DNA of 64,000 bases from an uncultured Pelagibacteraceae bacterium (GCA_902593845.1 CACJJV010000008.1:1-64000), one strand, 5' to 3'; shown: positions 16,391 to 26,332, numbered from the stretch's first letter. The notes: generated from the letters alone by a model not told the origin. Numbers and translations: made by a program.

Positions 16391-17924
16391 TTTCTTTTTC
16401 TATTTTCTTAATTAATATATCTATCTTGTTTATCATATTACCTTTAATAATAAATTCATTATTAGAAATAGTTTCTAATTTGATATCTTTTTCTGATAAA
16501 TTAAATATTTTTAATGCTTTCAGCGATGTTTCGGGGATAATTGGATAAAGTAAAAAACTAATTTTCCTGACTATTTCTAATGTTGTATAGACTATAGTAT
16601 TTAACCTAATTAAATTGTCCTTTTTTTTCCATGGCTCTTGATCATTAAAGTATTTGTTTGCCTCAAATAGTGAATTAACAATGAAATCAATATAAAAATT
16701 TATATTTTGTTCATTTATTTTAGACCTTATAGTATCTAAATTTTCATGAAATTTGTTTAATATCTTTAAATCATCTGGTTGAAAGTCAATTTGTGATGGA
16801 ATTTTTCCATGACAATTTTTCATCGCAAATGCAGTAACTCTTTGACATAAATTACCATAATTATTTGCTAAATCACTATTTATACAATCTTCAAGTCTAT
16901 CTTGAGAAATATTACCATCGTTTCCAAATGAAACTTCCTTAATCAAATAATATCTCAAAGGGTCTAGACCGTATTCTTCAATAATCTTTAAAGGATCTAA
17001 AATGTTTCCCTTGGATTTTGACATTTTTTCTTCACCAGATAGTATCCAACCATGTCCATAAACTTTTTTTGGTAGCTCAATTTTGGCAGCTAAAAGGAAA
17101 GCAGGCCAATAAACTGCATGAAATCTTAGGATATCTTTACCAATTAAATGTATAGATGCTGGCCAAAATTTTTTAAAAAGATCGTTATTTGTATCTGGAT
17201 AATTTAAAGCACTTAAATAATTTGTTAATGCGTCGAGCCATACGTAAATAATATGTTTATCATTACTTGGAACTGGAATTCCCCATCTAAATGTTTTACG
17301 ACTTACAGAAAGATCTTTAAGACCACTTTTTACAAAACTTATTACCTCGTTTTTTCTAGACTCAGGTAATATAAAATCTGGATTATTTTCATAAAATTCT
17401 AATAAAGGTTTTTGCCATTTAGAAAGTCGAAAAAAATAAGACTCCTCCTCTATCCATTCAACAGTGGATTTAGAAGATTTTGCAATTTTTTTTCCCCCTA
17501 TTTCCTCTATTTCATCCTCATTGTAAAAAGCTTCATCTGAGACTGAATACCATCCAGAATAATTTGATAAATAAATGTCATCATTTTTTTCAAGAAGAGA
17601 CCAGAGATGCTGGACTGTTTTTTTATGTCTATCCTCAGTAGTTCTTATAAAATCTGTATTAGATAAATTTAATGTTTTTGAAAGATCTTTAAATGTTTGA
17701 CTAATTTGATCACAGAATTCCTTAGGATCCTTGCCCGCTTTTTCAGCTGATCTTTGTATCTTTAAACCATGCTCATCTGTACCAGTTAAAAAATGAACAT
17801 TATAATCATCAATTGATTTAAATCGTGCAAAAAAGTCAGCTATAATACTTGAATATGCATGTCCCATATGGGGTCTTCCGGATGGGTAATATATTGGAGT
17901 AGTAATATAAAAATTTTTATCCAT
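16383..17924 (-). CDS. metG: Methionyl-tRNA synthetase
   Basis: Charges tRNA-Met. The 513 residues show the class I HIGH motif as PSGRPHMGHAYSS and the KMSKS loop as [19 protein letters not shown] and YVWLDALTNYLSAL are typical of MetRS. The connective peptide lacks the CxxC zinc knuckles, as in the short alphaproteobacterial form. The C-terminal EMAP/Trbp111-like tRNA-binding extension is absent. It overlaps holB upstream and tatD downstream by 8 bases each. Confidence 0.97.
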   Translation of the reverse strand: MDKNFYITTPIYYPSGRPHMGHAYSSIIADFFARFKSIDDYNVHFLTGTDEHGLKIQRSAEKAGKDPKEFCDQISQTFKDLSKTLNLSNTDFIRTTEDRHKKTVQHLWSLLEKNDDIYLSNYSGWYSVSDEAFYNEDEIEEIGGKKIAKSSKSTVEWIEEESYFFRLSKWQKPLLEFYENNPDFILPESRKNEVISFVKSGLKDLSVSRKTFRWGIPVPSNDKHIIYVWLDALTNYLSALNYPDTNNDLFKKFWPASIHLIGKDILRFHAVYWPAFLLAAKIELPKKVYGHGWILSGEEKMSKSKGNILDPLKIIEEYGLDPLRYYLIKEVSFGNDGNISQDRLEDCINSDLANNYGNLCQRVTAFAMKNCHGKIPSQIDFQPDDLKILNKFHENLDTIRSKINEQNINFYIDFIVNSLFEANKYFNDQEPWKKKDNLIRLNTIVYTTLEIVRKISFLLYPIIPETSLKALKIFNLSEKDIKLETISNNEFIIKGNMINKIDILIKKIEKEND

Positions 17925-18846
17925 TTAAAATTTTATATTCAAATTCCATAAATAATGACTCTTCATCTAAATTAAATTTTTTAGTATCATTTATTCTCTT
18001 TAAAAAATAATCATAATATTCAAAAGTTCTTGATTTAGCCAATTTTACTTTTGTTCGAAAATAAAACTCCAAATATTCAAATATTATATTTCTAATTAAG
18101 GCATTTTTTTTATACAAATTATCTTTAATAACAAGTTTAATAAAACTTTTTAAATCATAATCCTTAAGATCATGCTTCTGTAATTTAAAAAATTCAATTA
18201 AATGATATATTTGCCCGGGTGTTAAATAGTAATTTATCAAATCTTTATTAATAAATTTCATAATATCATCACCTAAAATCTTATTAATAACCGAGATAGA
18301 GGTTTTGTGATCTAAAGATATTTTGAAATTGATACATCTGGATTTTAAAGTTGGTAAAATAAATCTATCATTATTTATCAATATAAAATAAGTGTTTGGT
18401 GGGGGTTCCTCTAAAACTTTTAAAAGAGCATTAATAGAGGAAATATTTAATGTTTCGATATTATCTATAATTATAAATCTTTCCTTAGTATTAAAAGATG
18501 ATTTATTTAAGTTATTAATCAATTCTCTAATTTGATTAATATCAATATTTTTTTTTTCACTTAAAATATCAACTAATAATAAGTTGGGATTTGATCCATT
18601 TATTACAAGCTTATAAGATTTATTGTCAGGATTAATCTTGGATTCTTTAACAATATAGGGATTTTCTTCGTTAATGGACAATATATAGTTTACTAAATGA
18701 AATGCTAAAGTTGACTTGCCCAAACCTTTGTCACCACTAAGTAAAATTTTTGTAGGTAATTTTTTTTTCTTATAAAGTTCTACAAATTCTAACAAATAGT
18801 TATCGAGTGAAAACAAATTAGTTTGATTTATTGGACTTAAGCTCAT
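17917..18846 (-). CDS. holB: DNA polymerase III delta-prime subunit
   Basis: Clamp-loader subunit. The 309 residues have an AAA+ P-loop (SGDKGLGKSTLAFHLVNYI), a sensor region with FIIDNIETLNISSINALLKV, then VLEEPPPNTYFILINN and TLKSRCINFKI (the SRC motif). The zinc-module cysteines of the E. coli protein are not evident. A 10-base poly-A (coding strand) stays in frame around 18545. It overlaps tmk by 4 bases and metG by 8, the standard alphaproteobacterial tmk-holB-metG order. Confidence 0.92.
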   Translation of the reverse strand: MSLSPINQTNLFSLDNYLLEFVELYKKKKLPTKILLSGDKGLGKSTLAFHLVNYILSINEENPYIVKESKINPDNKSYKLVINGSNPNLLLVDILSEKKNIDINQIRELINNLNKSSFNTKERFIIIDNIETLNISSINALLKVLEEPPPNTYFILINNDRFILPTLKSRCINFKISLDHKTSISVINKILGDDIMKFINKDLINYYLTPGQIYHLIEFFKLQKHDLKDYDLKSFIKLVIKDNLYKKNALIRNIIFEYLEFYFRTKVKLAKSRTFEYYDYFLKRINDTKKFNLDEESLFMEFEYKILNG

Positions 18847-19460
18847 TTTATCAATTTTTCAATCTTCTTTAAAACTAATTTTTCATTCAACTTAATATCT
18901 AAATTTGAGTCAATTATTTGATATTTTCTTTTATTCTTATCTGAAAGTTTTATAAAACCTTTTTGAACTTTATTGTAAAAATTTTTTTTAAAATTATCAT
19001 ACCTATTAGTAGATTTTCTTAATTTAAGTCGCTTAACCATATTTTTTTGATTTACTAGGTTTAAAAAAGTGAAAGAGACTTTAAAGTTTGATAAAATATG
19101 TTTGTTTATAGTATTTATTAAATCTAAATTTACACCCATACCATAATGTTGATATGAGATAGTTGAATCAATAAATCTATCTATTAGGATAATTCTTTTT
19201 TTATAATATTTTCTTAGTAGATTGATATTTTCACTTCTAGAAGCTAAATAAAGCAGCAAATCTGTATTTTTATTAAAATTAGATTTTTTATTAAGTATCA
19301 ATTTTCTTATTTTTTCTGAATTTAAACTTCCTCCTGGTTCTCTCATCTTGATAAAGGAAATTTTTCTTTTTTTTAAATATTTTGAAATTTTATTTAAATG
19401 ATAAGTCTTTCCACTTCCCTCAATACCCTCGAAAACAATAACAGGTTTTCTAGACATCAC
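18843..19460 (-). CDS. tmk: Thymidylate kinase
   Basis: Phosphorylates dTMP to dTDP. The 205 residues contain the P-loop IVFEGIEGSGKTYHLNKI, the REPGGS loop and the DR(F/Y) motif in RIILIDRFIDSTISYQHYG. The lid region is short and basic (RLKLRKSTNRYDN). The gene overlaps the carboxypeptidase gene by 11 bases and holB by 4. An in-frame second Met at residue 2 is an equally possible start. Otherwise complete. Confidence 0.95.
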   Translation of the reverse strand: MMSRKPVIVFEGIEGSGKTYHLNKISKYLKKRKISFIKMREPGGSLNSEKIRKLILNKKSNFNKNTDLLLYLASRSENINLLRKYYKKRIILIDRFIDSTISYQHYGMGVNLDLINTINKHILSNFKVSFTFLNLVNQKNMVKRLKLRKSTNRYDNFKKNFYNKVQKGFIKLSDKNKRKYQIIDSNLDIKLNEKLVLKKIEKLIK

Positions 19461-20601
19461 CCCAGATTAAATAATTTAATGATTTAATTAATCTAGTAAA
19501 AATATTTACTTTTTGAACATCGTTAGATGCTAATAGATCATATTCACCTATCAATTCCTGGTCATATACAACTCTGTAAGTTCCAATTTTTTGGTTTTTT
19601 TTAATCGGTGCTTCTACTGGTCCATCATATTTTAAGGATATCTTTAATAATCTCTTTTTTGCTTTTTTGATTGTTTTATAAATATCAGTATCAACATGCA
19701 CATCTACATGGCTTTGTTTACCAAGCCATACCTCTACTTTATCAATAGGTTTATTAGCTCTATTTATCTCAACTAGATCAAAATTTGTTAATCCATAAGT
19801 TAATAATCTTGAACTTTCTCTTGATCTTGAACTTTTGGTTTCAAATCCACTCCCAACAGCTATTAATCTTCTTCCTTTTCTATTAATTGACGACGCTAAC
19901 GAATATTTTTCAACAGCTAAGTAACCTGTTTTAATACCATCTGCACCAATATTTTTGTAAAGAAGAGGATTTCTGTTACCTTGTGTAATTGGATCACCTC
20001 CTGTTCTATTCCACGTAAATTCTTTTTCTGCAAACCACTCATAATATTTTGGATGTTCTTTTATTAAGTAAGTAGACATAATCAAAATATCTCTGACGGT
20101 TGAATAATTATCTGGATCATTAATACCAGATGAGTTCGCGAAGTTTGTATTTTCCATACCTAGTTCTTTTGCTTTAGATGTCATTAAGATTGCAAATTCT
20201 TCCTCAGTACCAGCTATTCCTTCCGCAAGTGCTATACATGCGTCATTACCAGATGCAATGATTATACCTAATAGTAAATCTTCTACAGAAACTTCATCAC
20301 CAACCATTATAAACATAGATGAATAACCTGCTGTTGATAATCTCCAAGCTTTTTCAGAAATTATAAATTTATCATCTAAAGATAGATCACCTGATTTTAT
20401 CAAATCAAAAGCAATTATTGATGTCATTATTTTAGTCATTGAAGCTGGATAAATCGATCTATCAGGATCTTTTTCGTATAAAATTTCTCCAGATAAGAAA
20501 TCTTGCAATATTGCTGTTCTAGCTTTTATATCAATATTTGCACTAACAGAAAAAAATAGTGATAAATATAATGAGATAATGATAAAAATTCTTTTAAGCA
20601 T
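19450..20601 (-). CDS. D-alanyl-D-alanine carboxypeptidase (low-mass PBP)
   Basis: Trims the terminal D-Ala of peptidoglycan pentapeptides in the periplasm. The 383 residues start with a signal peptide (RIFIIISLYLSLFFSVSA). The three serine peptidase motifs are present: SMTK with Ser54 and Lys57 (YPASMTKIMTSIIAF), SGND near 117 and KTG in GADGIKTGYLAVEKYS. A C-terminal PBP5-like beta domain and an amphipathic end follow. Gene overlaps: rlpA-like by 8 bases and tmk by 11. Equivalent to dacC/dacF in relatives. Confidence 0.94.
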   Translation of the reverse strand: MLKRIFIIISLYLSLFFSVSANIDIKARTAILQDFLSGEILYEKDPDRSIYPASMTKIMTSIIAFDLIKSGDLSLDDKFIISEKAWRLSTAGYSSMFIMVGDEVSVEDLLLGIIIASGNDACIALAEGIAGTEEEFAILMTSKAKELGMENTNFANSSGINDPDNYSTVRDILIMSTYLIKEHPKYYEWFAEKEFTWNRTGGDPITQGNRNPLLYKNIGADGIKTGYLAVEKYSLASSINRKGRRLIAVGSGFETKSSRSRESSRLLTYGLTNFDLVEINRANKPIDKVEVWLGKQSHVDVHVDTDIYKTIKKAKKRLLKISLKYDGPVEAPIKKNQKIGTYRVVYDQELIGEYDLLASNDVQKVNIFTRLIKSLNYLIWGDV

Positions 20602-21346
20602 CTTTAATTATTTCTAGATTTTCAAAGTACAAAGAATTCATTTTTTCAAATGAGTCTTTAAGTGAGTGTATATCATTAAATGGTCCCAATAATAACCTAT
20701 AATTAGTTTTAGTAAGTTCAATGATTTTAATATTTTTCAATTTAACTTCACTTTTAATTCTATTACTCATATTTTTAGCAGATTTTTTATAATAAAAATC
20801 AGCTACTTTAATATAATAAGAAAATTTATTATTTTTCTTTAATTTTTTTTTAGTTTTATTGGATGAGTTTAGATCACTAATTTTAATACCATCTATAGGT
20901 GCCTTCTCTGCAACTGTTTTTTCTTCTTCAAAAGTTTTTGTCTTTTTGGCGATATATGTAGAATTTTTTGAAATCAAGACTATATCTATATAAGGTTCAT
21001 TTAAATCAAGTTCTAACTCCTCAGCAATTCTTTGGGTGATAATTGAGTTGTAAAATGGTGAAAACTTTACTCTGTTTGATTTTACTTCTGCGATAAGCGA
21101 TTTTCCATTTAAAGGATTAGTAATTTTCACATTTGATTTTCTTTTTAGATTTTTATGAAATATTGTTAGTGATCTTTGATCAATTTTTTTAATTTTTAAA
21201 TTGTCATTATAAATAAGAGAAAATCCGCTATTTTTATATTTTTTGTCAAATGTAATATCTAATTTCTTACTTTGATTAATAGCAGTTTGATCACAACTCA
21301 ATAACAAAAATAAGGTACTTAAAATAATAAAAATATTAAATTTCAT
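20594..21346 (-). CDS. RlpA-like lipoprotein with SPOR domain, degenerate
   Basis: A 250-residue lipoprotein: the signal peptide ends with LLLSCDQ, so Cys18 should be lipidated. Residues about 40-135 resemble the double-psi barrel of RlpA (VKITNPLNGKSLIAEVKSNR aligns with the VTNLxNGRSVxVRVNDRG region). The catalytic-site pieces TAAH and NDRGP are not recognisable, so transglycosylase activity is doubtful. Residues about 170-245 form a SPOR-type peptidoglycan-binding domain (FSYYIKVADFYYKKSAKNMS and YRLLLGPFND). It lies between mltB and dac, the normal place for rlpA in alphaproteobacteria. Confidence 0.75.
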   Translation of the reverse strand: MKFNIFIILSTLFLLLSCDQTAINQSKKLDITFDKKYKNSGFSLIYNDNLKIKKIDQRSLTIFHKNLKRKSNVKITNPLNGKSLIAEVKSNRVKFSPFYNSIITQRIAEELELDLNEPYIDIVLISKNSTYIAKKTKTFEEEKTVAEKAPIDGIKISDLNSSNKTKKKLKKNNKFSYYIKVADFYYKKSAKNMSNRIKSEVKLKNIKIIELTKTNYRLLLGPFNDIHSLKDSFEKMNSLYFENLEIIKDA

Positions 21347-22337
21347 TTTTAAATTTATCCTTTAAAGTACACACAGCAAGTGCAAATCTTAAAGATCTAT
21401 TCCATTGTAAAATTATTTCGTAATTTTCAAAAACTATATAAGCAGGATTTAAGGTTTGTGCATCCGGTATAATATCTTTGTCTGGTGTTATAATTGCTAT
21501 TTTCTGGTTTTCATTTTTTATATTTAATTCAGAATAATTTTTAATATATTTTTTAAAAGATTTAATTTTCTTTTTACTATGTAATTTTCTAGCTGATACG
21601 TTTAAAAATTTAATTGGAATATTTTCATCTAATTCAATTTTCTTAAAACAAAGATCATTTTTTTTCCACCCGATCTTATTCAAATAATTAGCAGCAGATG
21701 CATATGCATCTTCTGAATTTTTTAAATCAATAAAATCATCCTTATTGTAGTCAAAAGCATAATTCTTTATTGTTGATGGCATAAATTGAAAAAAACCAAA
21801 TGCACCTGCCCATGAACCATACAACGTTTTATAATCTATTTGATTATCATCAATTAATCTCAATAAAGTTAAGAGTTCATTTGAAAAAAACTCTGATCTT
21901 CTTTTATCATAACTTAATGTTGCTAATGATGATATTATATCCATTTTTCCAACATAAGTGCCAAAGTTAGTCTCGATGCCCATTAGAGATAAAAGTAATT
22001 CTTTTTCTACTCCAAAATTTTTTTCAACTAAATTTATAAGAGTTGAATTATTTTCGTAGAAATCTACACCCTTTTTTAATTTTTTAGTTGAGGTACGTTT
22101 GCCAATATATGTTTTTGTATCCTCATAAAACTCTGGTTGATATCTATCGTATTCAATAACTTTAGGTAAAAATCTTGCATTTTGCATTGCTGTATCAAAA
22201 GTCTTTTCTGAAATATTATTTGCTAAAGCCACTTTTTTGAAATTCTTTTTCCATTCATTGAAATTGATATTTTCACTAGAATAACAATTCAATATTGTTA
22301 ATAAAAATAAAAAAAATATTTGGCTAATTAGTTTCAT
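21336..22337 (-). CDS. mltB: Lytic murein transglycosylase B
   Basis: Cleaves peptidoglycan glycan strands. The 333 residues carry a signal peptide (LISQIFFLFLLTILNCYSSE). The catalytic Glu is in LMGIETNFGTYVG and the family signature in GSWAGAFGFFQFMPSTIKNY. The DFIDLKNSEDAYASAANYL segment is also typical of MltB. Overlaps the RlpA-like gene by 11 bases and rarD by 14. Whether it is lipid-anchored depends on Cys18 (LNCYSS), which is a weak lipobox. Confidence 0.93.
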   Translation of the reverse strand: MKLISQIFFLFLLTILNCYSSENINFNEWKKNFKKVALANNISEKTFDTAMQNARFLPKVIEYDRYQPEFYEDTKTYIGKRTSTKKLKKGVDFYENNSTLINLVEKNFGVEKELLLSLMGIETNFGTYVGKMDIISSLATLSYDKRRSEFFSNELLTLLRLIDDNQIDYKTLYGSWAGAFGFFQFMPSTIKNYAFDYNKDDFIDLKNSEDAYASAANYLNKIGWKKNDLCFKKIELDENIPIKFLNVSARKLHSKKKIKSFKKYIKNYSELNIKNENQKIAIITPDKDIIPDAQTLNPAYIVFENYEIILQWNRSLRFALAVCTLKDKFKNEI

Positions 22338-23202
22338 AAAGATCTTTAAGATATATAATTACAGCAATCCAGATAATAATAAAACTCACTAATTTAATTA
22401 GTGAAAAATCCTCATTGTAATAAAAGTAGCCTAAAATAAACTGCAATGTAGGTGTAATATAAAAAATCATTCCTGTAGGTCCAAGACCAATTAATTCAAC
22501 ACCTCTTACATATAAAAATAAAGGAATCACAGTCATGGGTCCCGCTAATAATAGAAACATACTCAGACCTGGGTTAGACAAACTAAAGTCATTTAATCCC
22601 TTATCAAAAATAAAGTAAAAGACAATAAGAGCAAAAGGAAAAATATATAAACTCTCTATTAAAAGTCCTATATCAGTTTCTATATCAATTTTTTTTCTTA
22701 CTAGATTATAAAATGCCCAGCTCAAAGCTACGATTATACCAACCCATGGAAGTGTTTTTATATTAAGAAAAATCATAATCAAAATAGATATGATTACTAA
22801 TAAAATTGAAAAGATTCTTTTTTTATTCAATTTTTCCTTAAAAAAAATGTATCCCAATAAAACACTAATAATTGGCATAATAAAGTAACCAAAACTAGCA
22901 TCTATTATTCTTTCCGTAGCTACAGCGTAAATCCAAATAGCCCAATTAGTAAATATTAATGAACCTGAGATGAAAAGATAAAAAAGATTTTTTTTATTAG
23001 AAATACTTTTAATAAAAAGTTTCCATTTTTTAAAAAAGAGAGTCGTCATGACTAACATAACAGCAGTCCATAAACATCTGTGAACAACTAACTCAACATG
23101 TCCTATAAAGGCAACATATTCAAAATATATAACACCAATAAAACCCCACCAAAAGGATCCCAAAGATGTAAGTATTAATCCTTTATTAAAATGCTGGTTC
23201 AT
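22324..23202 (-). CDS. rarD: RarD-type EamA permease
   Basis: A 292-residue permease with about ten membrane helices. It starts with KGLILTSLGSFWWGFIGVIY and contains VELVVHRCLWTAVMLVMTTL, typical of the RarD subfamily of DMT transporters. Also visible are YFIMPIISVLLGYIFFKEKL and FYITPTLQFILGYFYYNEDF, the paired EamA repeats. The substrate is unknown. It is the first gene of the minus-strand murein/tmk block and overlaps mltB by 14 bases. Confidence 0.9.
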   Translation of the reverse strand: MNQHFNKGLILTSLGSFWWGFIGVIYFEYVAFIGHVELVVHRCLWTAVMLVMTTLFFKKWKLFIKSISNKKNLFYLFISGSLIFTNWAIWIYAVATERIIDASFGYFIMPIISVLLGYIFFKEKLNKKRIFSILLVIISILIMIFLNIKTLPWVGIIVALSWAFYNLVRKKIDIETDIGLLIESLYIFPFALIVFYFIFDKGLNDFSLSNPGLSMFLLLAGPMTVIPLFLYVRGVELIGLGPTGMIFYITPTLQFILGYFYYNEDFSLIKLVSFIIIWIAVIIYLKDLYETN

Positions 23203-23284
23203 AAAATAATGAAATAGATAATAGACGTTTAATAGACTATTTTATGGTTGAATTAAATAATTATAATTATAAAACCTTGCTCAC

Positions 23285-23374
23285 GGAGAGATGGCTGAGC
23301 GGTTGAAAGCACCGGTCTTGAAAACCGGCAAAGGGGCAACTCTTTCCTGGGTTCGAATCCCAGTCTCTCCGCCA
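23285..23374 (+). tRNA. tRNA-Ser (anticodon UGA)
   Basis: Class II tRNA of 90 bases with acceptor GGAGAGA/TCTCTCC, anticodon loop CTTGAAA with UGA, a long variable arm (CAAAGGGGCAACTCTTTC region), T arm CTGGGTTCGAATCCCAG, discriminator G and an encoded CCA. It is convergent with sdhE, whose stop lies nine bases away. Confidence 0.97.
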
Positions 23375-23383
23375 TCAAATCTT

Positions 23384-23641
23384 TTAATATTTAAAATTTT
23401 TAAATAAATTATTAATCTTGTTATCTTCAAATTGTAAGTCTGTGTTTAAACCATTATAGAAATTATAAAGATTATTATCATCAATTTCTAAGAGTTTGAT
23501 TAATTGATGTAAATCTTCTCCGTTTAATTGATCTAAATATTTTCTTGTGAATGCACCTAAAAGTTTATCCATTTCTTTTGTGCCACGATAATTTGATCTA
23601 TAAATAATTTTTTTTTTAATTTGTTCTATATCAGCAGTCAT
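23384..23641 (-). CDS. sdhE: Succinate dehydrogenase assembly factor 2 (SdhE)
   Basis: Small protein of the SDH5/YgfY family, which assists covalent attachment of FAD to the succinate dehydrogenase flavoprotein. The 85 residues contain the characteristic RSNYRGTKEMDKLLGAF (the Arg-Gly motif) and the following five-helix pattern with NGEDLHQLIKLLEIDDNNLY. Divergent to recG with 28 bases between the starts, so the two share a short promoter region. This pairing of sdhE and recG is common in alphaproteobacteria. Confidence 0.9.
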   Translation of the reverse strand: MTADIEQIKKKIIYRSNYRGTKEMDKLLGAFTRKYLDQLNGEDLHQLIKLLEIDDNNLYNFYNGLNTDLQFEDNKINNLFKNFKY

Positions 23642-23669
23642 AATAAGAATATAATATCACTTTATAGAT

Positions 23670-25715
23670 ATGAAAAGAAATTATGAATACTTACTGTCTG
23701 ATCTCAGTCTACTAAAAGGTGTAGGAACCAAAACTTCAAATTTATTAAAGAAAAAAAAGGTAAATACTATTTTTGATTTATTATGGAAACTACCAAAATC
23801 TTACACTGATAGAAGTTTATCATCTAAGATAAAAGATCTAAAAATAGATGAAATACAGACCATAACCATAATACCTCTTAAATATTCATTCCCAAGAGTT
23901 AGAAACTTACCGAATAGAGTTTTGTGCAAAGATGATACTGGTGAGATAGATTGCGTTTTTTTTAACAGTTATGAGGGTTATATCAAAAAAATATTACCTA
24001 TTGGCAAAGAGGTTACGATTAGTGGAAAAATTAAATATTTTAGAAATAAATATCAATTAACAAATCCAAAATATATTTCAGAGGACTCTTCAATAATTAA
24101 ACAAAAGCACAATAGTTATTCATTAACTGAGGGTATCAGTGAAAAAGTTTATAATAAGATAATTTTACAAATAATAAATAATTTACCTGAAATTGAAGAA
24201 TGGCATTCAAAAGATATATTGAAAAAATTCAACAATATAGGTTGGAATGACTCTATCAAAAAATTACATGAACCAGAAAATATTGGTAAATTTAAAGAAA
24301 ATTTTTACCAAAGACTTGCTTATGATGAAATTTTCTCAACATTTTTGGTAAACTCAGAAATAAGAAAAAAAATAAAAAAAATAAAAAAAACAAAAAAAAA
24401 TTTTAATATTAATAAACAAAATGAAATTATATCTAAGCTTCATTTCTCATTAACAAAAGACCAAAATAAAACATTAAGTGAAATAAATAAAGATTTATGT
24501 TCTGAAAATAAAATGTTTAGGTTACTTCAGGGTGATGTAGGAAGTGGAAAAACAATAGTGTCTTTGCTTTCTGCATTTAATACAATTAATTCAGGCTTTC
24601 AGGTAGCAGTAATGGCACCAACTGAAATACTAGCTAGACAGCATTTTCTTTTAGCTAAAAAACTATTTTCCAGAAATATTAAGATTGAATTAATTTCAGG
24701 AAAATCTTCTTATAAAGATAAGAAAGTAATTCTCAATAAACTATCTAATAAACAAATTGATATAATTTTTGGAACACATGCGCTTTTTCAAAAAAAAGTG
24801 GAATTTAAAAAACTTGGATTAATAATAATAGATGAACAACATAAATTTGGAGTAAGTCAAAGGAAGAAATTATCTGATAAAGCCGGAAAAGATTGTGATG
24901 TTCTTTTGATGACTGCTACACCAATTCCGCGTACTTTAACAATGACAATTTATGGTGATATGGATCTTTCAATTATTCGTGAAAAACCGAATGTTCGTAA
25001 ACCCGTTAAAACCTACAGTAAACCTGAAAATAAAATTGATGATGTTATAAAATTTATAAAAAAAGAAATCAAATTAGGTAATCAAATATTTTGGGTGTGC
25101 CCTTTAATTGAAGAGTCCAAAAAACTTGATCATTCTTCTGCAATTAAAAAATCAGAATACTTAAATGAGTTATTTCCTAAACAAGTTTTTCTCCTTCACG
25201 GTAAAACCACAACAGAAGAAAAAGAAATGATCTTAAACAAATTCTTAAAAAACGAATTTAAGATTTTGGTTTCGACTACTATAATTGAGGTTGGTATAGA
25301 TTTTCCAAACGCAAATGTAATAATTATTGAAAATGCTAATAAATTTGGTTTATCTCAACTACATCAACTGAGAGGCAGAGTTGGAAGAGGTAGTAAAGAG
25401 TCTTCATGCATCTTAATGTTTAAGTCAAATTTAAGTGAAAATGCAAAAAAAAGAATTGGTATACTTAAAGACTCTAATGATGGTTTTAAAATATCAGAGG
25501 AAGATATGAAATTGAGAGGGTTTGGAGACATTTTAGGCTTTAAACAAAGTGGAATAAAAAACTTTAAGTTAGCTGACCCTGTTCATAATCATGATCTTTT
25601 TATTTTAGCTGAAAAAGAAATTAAAAGAATTGAAAATAACAATGAAGATATAAGTAAATTTAAACCATTAATTAAATTATATGATAGAGCTGATATAATT
25701 AATGATATTGCTTAA
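23670..25715 (+). CDS. recG: ATP-dependent DNA helicase RecG
   Basis: Branch-migrating helicase that remodels stalled replication forks. The 681 residues begin with a wedge/OB region (LLKGVGTKTSNLLKKKKV, then DDTGEIDCVFFNSYEGYIKK). Helicase motif I is LLQGDVGSGKTIVSLLSAF, motif II is DEQH in LIIIDEQHKFGVSQRKKL, motif III is TATPIPRTL and motif VI is QLRGRVGRG. The C-terminal GFGDILGFKQSG is also typical. The start is an ATG 28 bases from the divergent sdhE. The stop overlaps the convergent DUF502 gene by 4 bases. Confidence 0.97.
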   Translation: MKRNYEYLLSDLSLLKGVGTKTSNLLKKKKVNTIFDLLWKLPKSYTDRSLSSKIKDLKIDEIQTITIIPLKYSFPRVRNLPNRVLCKDDTGEIDCVFFNSYEGYIKKILPIGKEVTISGKIKYFRNKYQLTNPKYISEDSSIIKQKHNSYSLTEGISEKVYNKIILQIINNLPEIEEWHSKDILKKFNNIGWNDSIKKLHEPENIGKFKENFYQRLAYDEIFSTFLVNSEIRKKIKKIKKTKKNFNINKQNEIISKLHFSLTKDQNKTLSEINKDLCSENKMFRLLQGDVGSGKTIVSLLSAFNTINSGFQVAVMAPTEILARQHFLLAKKLFSRNIKIELISGKSSYKDKKVILNKLSNKQIDIIFGTHALFQKKVEFKKLGLIIIDEQHKFGVSQRKKLSDKAGKDCDVLLMTATPIPRTLTMTIYGDMDLSIIREKPNVRKPVKTYSKPENKIDDVIKFIKKEIKLGNQIFWVCPLIEESKKLDHSSAIKKSEYLNELFPKQVFLLHGKTTTEEKEMILNKFLKNEFKILVSTTIIEVGIDFPNANVIIIENANKFGLSQLHQLRGRVGRGSKESSCILMFKSNLSENAKKRIGILKDSNDGFKISEEDMKLRGFGDILGFKQSGIKNFKLADPVHNHDLFILAEKEIKRIENNNEDISKFKPLIKLYDRADIINDIA

Positions 25716-26332
25716 CTCTTACCTGTGGATGTTCCTGCAGATACAATAAATTTTGAAGCTTCTTCAAAAGACATATTTAGATATATAACCTCCTCGATTG
25801 GGAACATAAGTAAGAAACCACTTGTAGGGTTTGGTGTTGTTGGAACAAAAACGTTAATCAATTTCTTGTTTGTTTTCTCAGCCATCTCACCTTTATTTTC
25901 TTTTGTTGCAAAACCAACTGCCCAAACACCTTTTCTAGGATACTCAACCAAAACAACACTTTTTTTATCGTTCTGGTCTTTGTTAGAGAATGTTTCTGTC
26001 ATTTGAACTATTGCAGAGTAAATTGTTCTTAAAACTGGGATTCTTTTGAATAGGTCATCAATAAGTTTAAGAATTCGTTTACCCAAAAAAGATAGGGATA
26101 AACCCCCAACGATGGTAATAAATATTACTGAAAGTATTATTTCTAATCCAGGAATTTCAAATGGTAGATAGCTATTTGGATTTATATTTTCTGGAATTAC
26201 TTTAGATGAAATTCCAATTAATATTTTACTTAGATATAAAGTGAAACCAATAGGTATTAAAACTACTACACCAGTAATAAAATAATTTCTAAGAATTAAA
26301 CTGATTGATTTTTTTTTCTTCTGTTTTGCCAT
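25712..26332 (-). CDS. DUF502 family membrane protein
   Basis: A 206-residue protein with two membrane helices near the N-terminus (FITGVVVLIPIGFTLYLSKI and LEIILSVIFITIVGGLSLSF). A conserved soluble part follows with LFKRIPVLRTIYSAIVQM, VLVEYPRKGVWAVGFATK and VPTTPNPTSGFLLMFP, all matching DUF502. The family is widespread in bacteria and of unknown function. Its ATG overlaps the stop of a 25-codon hydrophobic ORF by one base. Convergent with recG. Confidence 0.9.
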   Translation of the reverse strand: MAKQKKKKSISLILRNYFITGVVVLIPIGFTLYLSKILIGISSKVIPENINPNSYLPFEIPGLEIILSVIFITIVGGLSLSFLGKRILKLIDDLFKRIPVLRTIYSAIVQMTETFSNKDQNDKKSVVLVEYPRKGVWAVGFATKENKGEMAEKTNKKLINVFVPTTPNPTSGFLLMFPIEEVIYLNMSFEEASKFIVSAGTSTGKS

